From positions 1 through 63,227 of the forward strand of contig NAVB01000145.1 in assembly GCA_002179805.1 (NCBI GenBank): a stretch of DNA of 63,227 nt. The letters are read 5' to 3'. The notes below the pieces were generated by a model, which was not told the DNA's origin, did not search any database, and worked only from the letters and a program-made list of their open reading frames with translations. Shown here in pieces: positions 58,225 to 63,227 of this stretch. Every line of letters begins with the position of its first letter. Positions within the stretch are counted from its first letter, which is position 1. The translations under genes were made by a program, and so were the position numbers. Origin of the DNA: Acanthamoeba lenticulata. Taxonomy: Eukaryota; Discosea; Longamoebia; Acanthamoebidae.

Positions 58225-58801
58225 ATGTTGTTGTCTCCCTCTCGCCCGTCGATCTTTCAAAGCTGGGGGCGGGAGGACGCAAGGCAAGGCGGTCTTGGCA
58301 CCTGAGGTGTTGCTCACGTTCGTGAAGGTTCGTGACTGCTGTCTGTGCGCCTTTGGCTTGCGTGGCCTGGTTCGCGATAATTTTTACCCGAATTTGCCAT
58401 TCTAAAAACCACCATTTTTTTGAACAGCCAGTACCTCCAACAAAAGGGGCTTGTGCAAACAAAAGTGGAGGCGCACCACTCGTTGGTCCGATTTCGGTCG
58501 CCAGCGGTGATGATAAAGGCTTTGTTGAAGTGGACGGAAAGGAAGGCGTTCGGCCGGCATGTGGACAAAGGAACAAGGGAGCCGCGGCAGGACAACATTG
58601 CACAGGGGAACATGAGAGCCATGCAAGACCTGAGATGAAACACCAGCTGTTGTTGTATTTGGGTTGTTTGTACAAACAGGGAGCGAGCCTGGGGCTGGCC
58701 CAGCATACGCGCTCGAAGGTAACGCCTGGTCTGGATGGATGGCTGCAAAAGAAAACGATGCGAGGATCTCTCAACGGCTGATGAGAAACACGAAGGAGAC
58801 C
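58225..58801. promoter_or_regulatory. Upstream region of the giant gene
   Basis: The 577 bases between the start of the giant gene (58224) and the stop of the ASXH/HARE gene (58802), both on the minus strand. It must hold the 3' UTR of the latter and the promoter of the former. Open frames on both strands (for example 58332-58781 plus) show no domain or coding character that I trust. Confidence 0.4.
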
Positions 58802-61800
58802 TTACTCGTCGTTCGTTGAGGGTAGAGGGGTTGGTGGAGGCGAGGACGAGGAAGAGGCCGCTTCGTCGAACTCCTTGAGGCCAAAGGTCATGGGCTTCAC
58901 CTTGACGAAGATCGACTGGCGATTGTTCTTGATGTCCATGTACAGGAGCGACGCCAGCGTGTTCTGTGGCGTCTTGCCCTTTGTTGAAAACAGCCCTTGA
59001 GGTCGTTCATGTGTGTGTCAGTCTCCCGCATGAGCCACATGGTGAGGGGAGAGGAGTCCAACGCACCTTCCTTGAGGCCCACCCGAACGATCTCTCGCGC
59101 GTCCATGGGCTTGCCCTCGCGCTTGAGGATGATTTCGGCCCCGCGTCGGAAACTAGCGCCCGAGGTGAGGTCGTTGCCCGTGACCGGGTCCTTGAGCTTC
59201 GTCACGCCCGCCGCTCCTGCCGCCTTGGCCTTGGCCGGGCCCTGAGCCTTCTTGCCTCCGCCGGCCTTCTTCGGCGTTAACTGCTGGGTGGGCTTGGTAG
59301 CTGCCGCCCCGTCCCCGCTGCCGCTCTCGCCACCCTTATCCTGTCGTCGCCGCCCAACATTGCCGGCGGCCTTCCTCCTGGCGGCCCGGCCGCGGGGCGA
59401 CGTCCCCCCGAGGCGGCCATCGTCGAGAAGGTCAGCCTCGAGCTCGTCGACATCAAAGTCGCCCAGGCCGTTGAACTCTTCGAGGATCTCTTGCTCGGTG
59501 GCCCGCGTACTGCTCACTGTGGTCGTCGTTGAAGTTGTCGTAGTCCGTGAAGCGCCTGCAGAGGTCGACGGCGACAACGACGACGACGCTCGCGGGCGGT
59601 GTCCTCCGCCCACGTTCTGTTTGTGCGACTTCTTCGGCGGCAGACTCCGCCCATTGGTCCCTCCGTAGCCCGATCTGGAGCTCGAATGCACGCCAACGCT
59701 GTTGGTGTCGTCGTCGGCAAAGCCCCTGCAGTTCGCGTCCGCCGCCTCGTTGGTCGCGCTGGCCTCTATGAGGCAAGAGTGGGGGAGAATGTGGAGGGCG
59801 TACGCGTGAGGCAGGGCGGTGGTGCTTCGGACGCGACGGCGCTTGGTGAGAGACCCAGCCTTCCCGCCCGCTGCCGCCGTGCCTTCACCATTGTCGTCGT
59901 CATCGAAGCCCTCACCGTCGGCGGCGACAACAACATTGCTCGCTTCCCGCAGCCGCTGGGCCAACGACCAAGTCTCGTCCCCGGCCGCGCCTACCCGCCC
60001 CCGTGAAGGGGAAGGTGGCCCCGAGCTCACGGACGTCCTGTCCTCGAACTGCACACGCATCGGTCAGATTCCTCACGAAGAAGTAGTGGACCAGAGGAAA
60101 AGCCGGGATGAGGAGAGGGGGGGGGGGGAAAAACGAGGCCTTACCTCGCGTGATAGCAAGGCCGACGATGATGAAGAAGACGATGGTAACGACGATGGAG
60201 ATGATGATGATGAAGAGGACGACTGATCGAGCTTGCGCTTGCGCGGAGGCACAGACTCGGGCGCGTCGTAGACGCCTAATCGCTGCGCGCTGGGCGACGC
60301 CGCACCCGGAGACCCGCCCGAGTGGGCCCCGTCTAGAGCCTGCTGCCGGGCATGTGTTTCTTCTTGACGCTGTTGTTGCTGGCGCGAATAGGAAAAGGCA
60401 AGCCGCTCAAGGTTGGTCTGCGTAAGCGCCGGCAGCTCCATTGTGGCGATGTCCGTCGTGCGCGTATCGCGCACGGGTGGGGGCGGCGGCAGGCCGAGTC
60501 GCTGTCCCCAGTATTCTTCAAAGTATTTCGCCTGATAAAGCCCCACCCGCACATTAGCATCCACAACGAAAGTCAATTATGTTGTTGGGGACAAAAGGGA
60601 AGATGAAGCTTTATACCTTCCACGGGTCGAGTTGTCGCTGTGGTCGAGCAATAAAGGCGGCGTCATCAGAGTCCTCGAGATGTCCGGCCCGCTGTATTTG
60701 TTGGTATTGCTGCATGGCCACGTTGAGATGTGTGTTGAAGCGGAGACACTCGAGCAGCACTTGCGGGTCGCTACGGTCGACCTCAGGCAGGAGCAGCATC
60801 AGCCGGTCCTTTTCCTCGGCACTGAACTCCTTCTCAAACACTTCACCGTTGATGATACCCTGTTGTGAGGGGGACGGAAGGGTTTAACAGTTCAGCCAGA
60901 GTCGGGCGCAGCTTTGGGGGGGGGGGGCGGAGCTGAGGAGAGGAAGAACCTTGAGGTCGATATCACAGACTTCAGAGATAGCTGACCGAAGGGTGTCCTC
61001 ATTGGCGTTGGTGCGAGTACGCTTGCGCTTGGCCCGCTTGGGCGGGAGGCCCACCCGCTTGCCTCCCTTGGTCCGCGGTGACGCGGCCGGATCAAACTCG
61101 CCGTCTGACTCGAGCTCGTCGTCGGATCCCGACGCCGTCACCGCACCCGCACCGGCCTTTTTGCCCCGCGGCCGCTTCTTGGTTGGTGTTATGCCCAGGT
61201 TCGTGTCGACCGGCGGCTTGAGCAGTTGTTGTTGCTGCTGCGCGTACGACGTGCGGCCCTTGCCACCTCGTCGGTCGGGCGAGGGCGGGGCGACTACTTT
61301 GTGCGGCGGCGCCCCTGTTCCCGCCACCAATGAATGTTCCGACCGCGGCGAGGCCTGACCGACAGACGTCGACGACGGCAGAGGCGGTATCTCGATTGCT
61401 CGTGCCCCGCTGTACACGCATGTAAGTTGCTCTGCTCGAGGGACGAAATTGGGAGAGGGGGGGGAGGGGAAACCAACCTGACGGCCGACTTGGCAAGAAG
61501 GGTGCGCTGCTGATAGAGGACGTGAGAGGCAAAGAAGGAAAAGGCACTAAGTTCCTCGGCACTAGTGAAGGAGCACACGAGCGACATGAACTGCTTTTTG
61601 GCCGCTTCCAGTCGTTCGAGGGCCCCGCCGCCGTTCATCGTGATACTGGGGGACAGGCCCAGCAACCCGGCGTGATCCTGATGGTGGTCGTGGTGGTAAG
61701 AGTGCAGCTGAGGCTTGGCGCCCTGGTCCTCGTCCTCGGTGCCACCGTTGGGGTGGCCGTTCTCGCTGCGCAGCAAGGCTCCCTCCTCAGATTGAAGGGC

Positions 61801-62706
61801 CTCCTCATCGGTCTGGGCCTGGACGCTCGCGCCGTCTCCATGCACGAGGAAGAACTGTGACTGGCTGTTGTTGGTTGTGCGCCCTGTTGTTGATGTCCCT
61901 CCACGCGATATCGGGTAAGCAACAACGTCCAGCGATTGGGCAGGGACACGGGGAGGGAGGGAGAGAGGGAGGGGAGGCCTACCGGGCTTCGACACCACTC
62001 TTGGTCTCGAGTTGAGGGCGTTGGGCTCGCATAGCGCGGCGAGCTCGCGCCGGAGGACGCTTACACGCTTGGGCCCCGCGCGCGGTGACTTAGCCGCGAG
62101 CGTGCTGCGTCCGGGGGAGGCCGAAGGGGGCTCGACTCCTAGCCGAGCGTTGGCTTGTTGTTCTTGCTGCTTTTCCTCCTCATCCGTAATGGTATGACTT
62201 GTGGAGTCATGCTCGGCACCCGGTGCGCCCCCGTCGGTCTCTGCCGATGAGGGCGGCGGTAGCTCGGCGCTCGAGGGAGGATCGGCGGCTCGCCCGAAGT
62301 CTTGGAGGTGTTGAGGATGTTCATTGCTCACATGCGGTCCTTTATGTGATCCATTCGCGTGAGCAGCAGAGCTGAGGGGCGGTGTAGAAATCGCAAGGTC
62401 GCCATTATTGGCCGTCACTGGGTCCATTGGTCGATCAATCGGATCAGAGCCGCTCCATCCAGGCGGCCACGAATGAGCTTTCTTTGCATCGCTGAGTAAT
62501 TCGGAGGCGATCGCGATTTGATCTCCATCTTTCGTATGTGGCAGAAACGTTGGTGATTCTTCGGTTTCTGCGACGAGGCCGACTTGCCTCTGTTCACCTT
62601 CCATGATTGCCGGTCTCCCGTCGCGTACGATGAGGGAGCTGGGCGTAAGAGCCGCAACTGACGCCTCGTCTGGGGGCTGCTGGCGTCGCTCGAGGGCGGT
62701 GCTCAT
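58802..62706 (-). CDS. Asx-homology (DEUBAD) and HARE-HTH chromatin protein, ASXL-like
   Basis: Start chosen at ATG 62706 (MSTALERRQQPPDEASVAAL); the open frame continues upstream without an ATG, so a further exon is possible. About 500 residues of Ser/Pro-rich disorder include FMSLVCSFTSAEELSAFSFF (about 61520-61590). A basic Lys/Arg patch precedes the ASXH/DEUBAD region at about 60500-60870: FSAEEKDRLMLLLPEVDRSD, then FNTHLNVAMQQYQQIQRAGH and DPWKAKYFEEYWGQRLGL. After Ser and Gln-rich linkers comes a HARE-HTH winged-helix: FRRGAEIILKREGKPMDARE, then GKTPQNTLASLLYMDIKNN and FVKVKP, ending at 58802. In animals these domains occur in ASXL/Asx, the partner that activates the BAP1 deubiquitinase on H2A. 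The same role here is an inference. Confidence 0.7.
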
Positions 62707-63072
62707 GCCCCGCTCTACAAAGGTCTTGGAAAGCCCGTCGGCTTTAGACGGTGTTTGTCTTCTCTCTTCAGACCTTCTTGTCGCTAAAGTAGTAGACACT
62801 TGCCTCCACGATCAAGAAAAGGCCTCAATTCGTTCAAATTGATTCGCGGCAAGACGTGGTAAGCGAGCCCAGATCAGGGTTCAAGTGACTCTATCGAGAA
62901 TGTTCCCTAGATGAGGCCAGCCTTCTCACCTTCTTGGCCTGCGTTTTTTACCGGTGTCGGCTGCACCACACTTAAGCAGGCGGCTGACAAGGAAAGGCAC
63001 GCGAGGAATGCATGGGGAGAAACGGAAGGTCTTTGTTGTTGTTGTTGATGATGAGCACCTCGACCTGCCTCG
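62707..63072. other. Intergenic region at the right edge
   Basis: About 365 bases between the proposed start of the ASXH/HARE gene and the stop of the partial edge gene, both on the minus strand. It may hold the 5' UTR or an upstream exon of the former (the frame stays open to about 62800). A GTT/GAT run lies at 63034-63055. No other gene is visible. Confidence 0.4.
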
Positions 63073-63227
63073 TCAAGCACGCGAAGAAGGGCCGGGATAC
63101 GCGGTGAGCCCTGAGTTGGTACTGCCCTGGAGCATCCAGGAGTTCCTGGAGCTGGCTTCCTGGCGCTGAGACTCCACGAATTGCCAGTTGACCACCTTCC
63201 AGAAGTGGGTGATGTACTCCTGTGTGT
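63073..63227 (-). CDS. 3' end of a further minus-strand gene (partial)
   Basis: At the right edge the minus strand reads YITHFWKVVNWQFVESQRQE, then SSRNSWMLQGSTNSGLTAYP, stopping at 63073-63075. A CAG at about 63220 may be a splice acceptor of this last exon. The tryptophan-rich, non-repetitive sequence looks coding, but the fragment of about 50 residues is too short to assign. The 5' part lies beyond the window. Confidence 0.45.
   Translation of the reverse strand, partial: TQEYITHFWKVVNWQFVESQRQEASSRNSWMLQGSTNSGLTAYPGPSSRA

Noticed and set aside
58332..58781. Open frames on both strands upstream of the giant gene
   Set aside because: No ATG-supported, domain-bearing or splice-consistent product; the region is better read as 3' UTR plus promoter.
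62954..63169. Plus-strand 71-residue open frame at the right edge
   Set aside because: The opposite strand carries a more protein-like C-terminal exon with its own stop, and this frame lacks recognisable features.

Overview
The window looks like nuclear DNA from a free-living amoebozoan, most probably Acanthamoeba or a close relative. The reasons are GC-rich protein-coding exons, many short GT-AG introns (often starting GTACG, and often AT-rich or pyrimidine-rich), eukaryote-only protein families (cohesin STAG, Rab7, DNA ligase IV, STI1/HOP, RasGAP, F-box) and tight gene packing, with about 23 genes in 63 kb on both strands. The genus is an inference. All multi-exon spans were pieced together by eye from exon-like reading frames and splice signals, so exon edges are approximate and some 5' ends are unresolved.

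Left part (1-16.7 kb): a small orphan gene (+), a divergent PP2C-like phosphatase (-), a membrane-anchored coiled-coil protein (-), the tRNA m1A58 methyltransferase catalytic subunit TRM61 (+), a mitochondrial-carrier-fold protein (+), a calpain fused to about 15 MORN repeats (+), a RasGAP (-) and a protein with two consecutive globin domains (+).

Middle (16.9-41.4 kb): an R3H plus F-box protein (+), the cohesin subunit STAG/SCC3 (-), the HSP70-HSP90 co-chaperone STI1/HOP (-), a small secreted cysteine-rich orphan (+), a sigma-like glutathione S-transferase (+), a doubtful small antisense ORF (-), DNA ligase IV carrying a SAP motif between its BRCT domains (+), a secreted glycoprotein-like orphan (-), two head-to-tail Rab7-type GTPases (-), a probable mitochondrial orphan (+) and an FkbM-type methyltransferase preceded by three internal repeats (-).

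Right part (41.6-63.2 kb): one very large minus-strand gene of about 16.6 kb encodes a DUF3638/DUF3645 protein. It has helicase-like ATPase motifs, concanavalin-like domains near both ends, EF-hands and two C-terminal NZF/RanBP2 zinc fingers. Upstream of it is an Asx-homology (DEUBAD) plus HARE-HTH chromatin protein (-), followed by the 3' end of another minus-strand gene at the window edge.

There is no operon logic here: the genes are independent housekeeping, signalling and chromatin loci. Several adjacent pairs are divergent and probably share compact promoters (4.1-4.5, 14.1-14.9, 26.1-26.45 and 37.17-37.35 kb). The most unusual content is in domain combinations: tandem globin, calpain-MORN, SAP-containing ligase IV, ASXH-HARE, R3H-F-box, triple-repeat FkbM and the giant ATPase/NZF protein. 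I saw no convincing RNA genes, mobile elements or CRISPR arrays.
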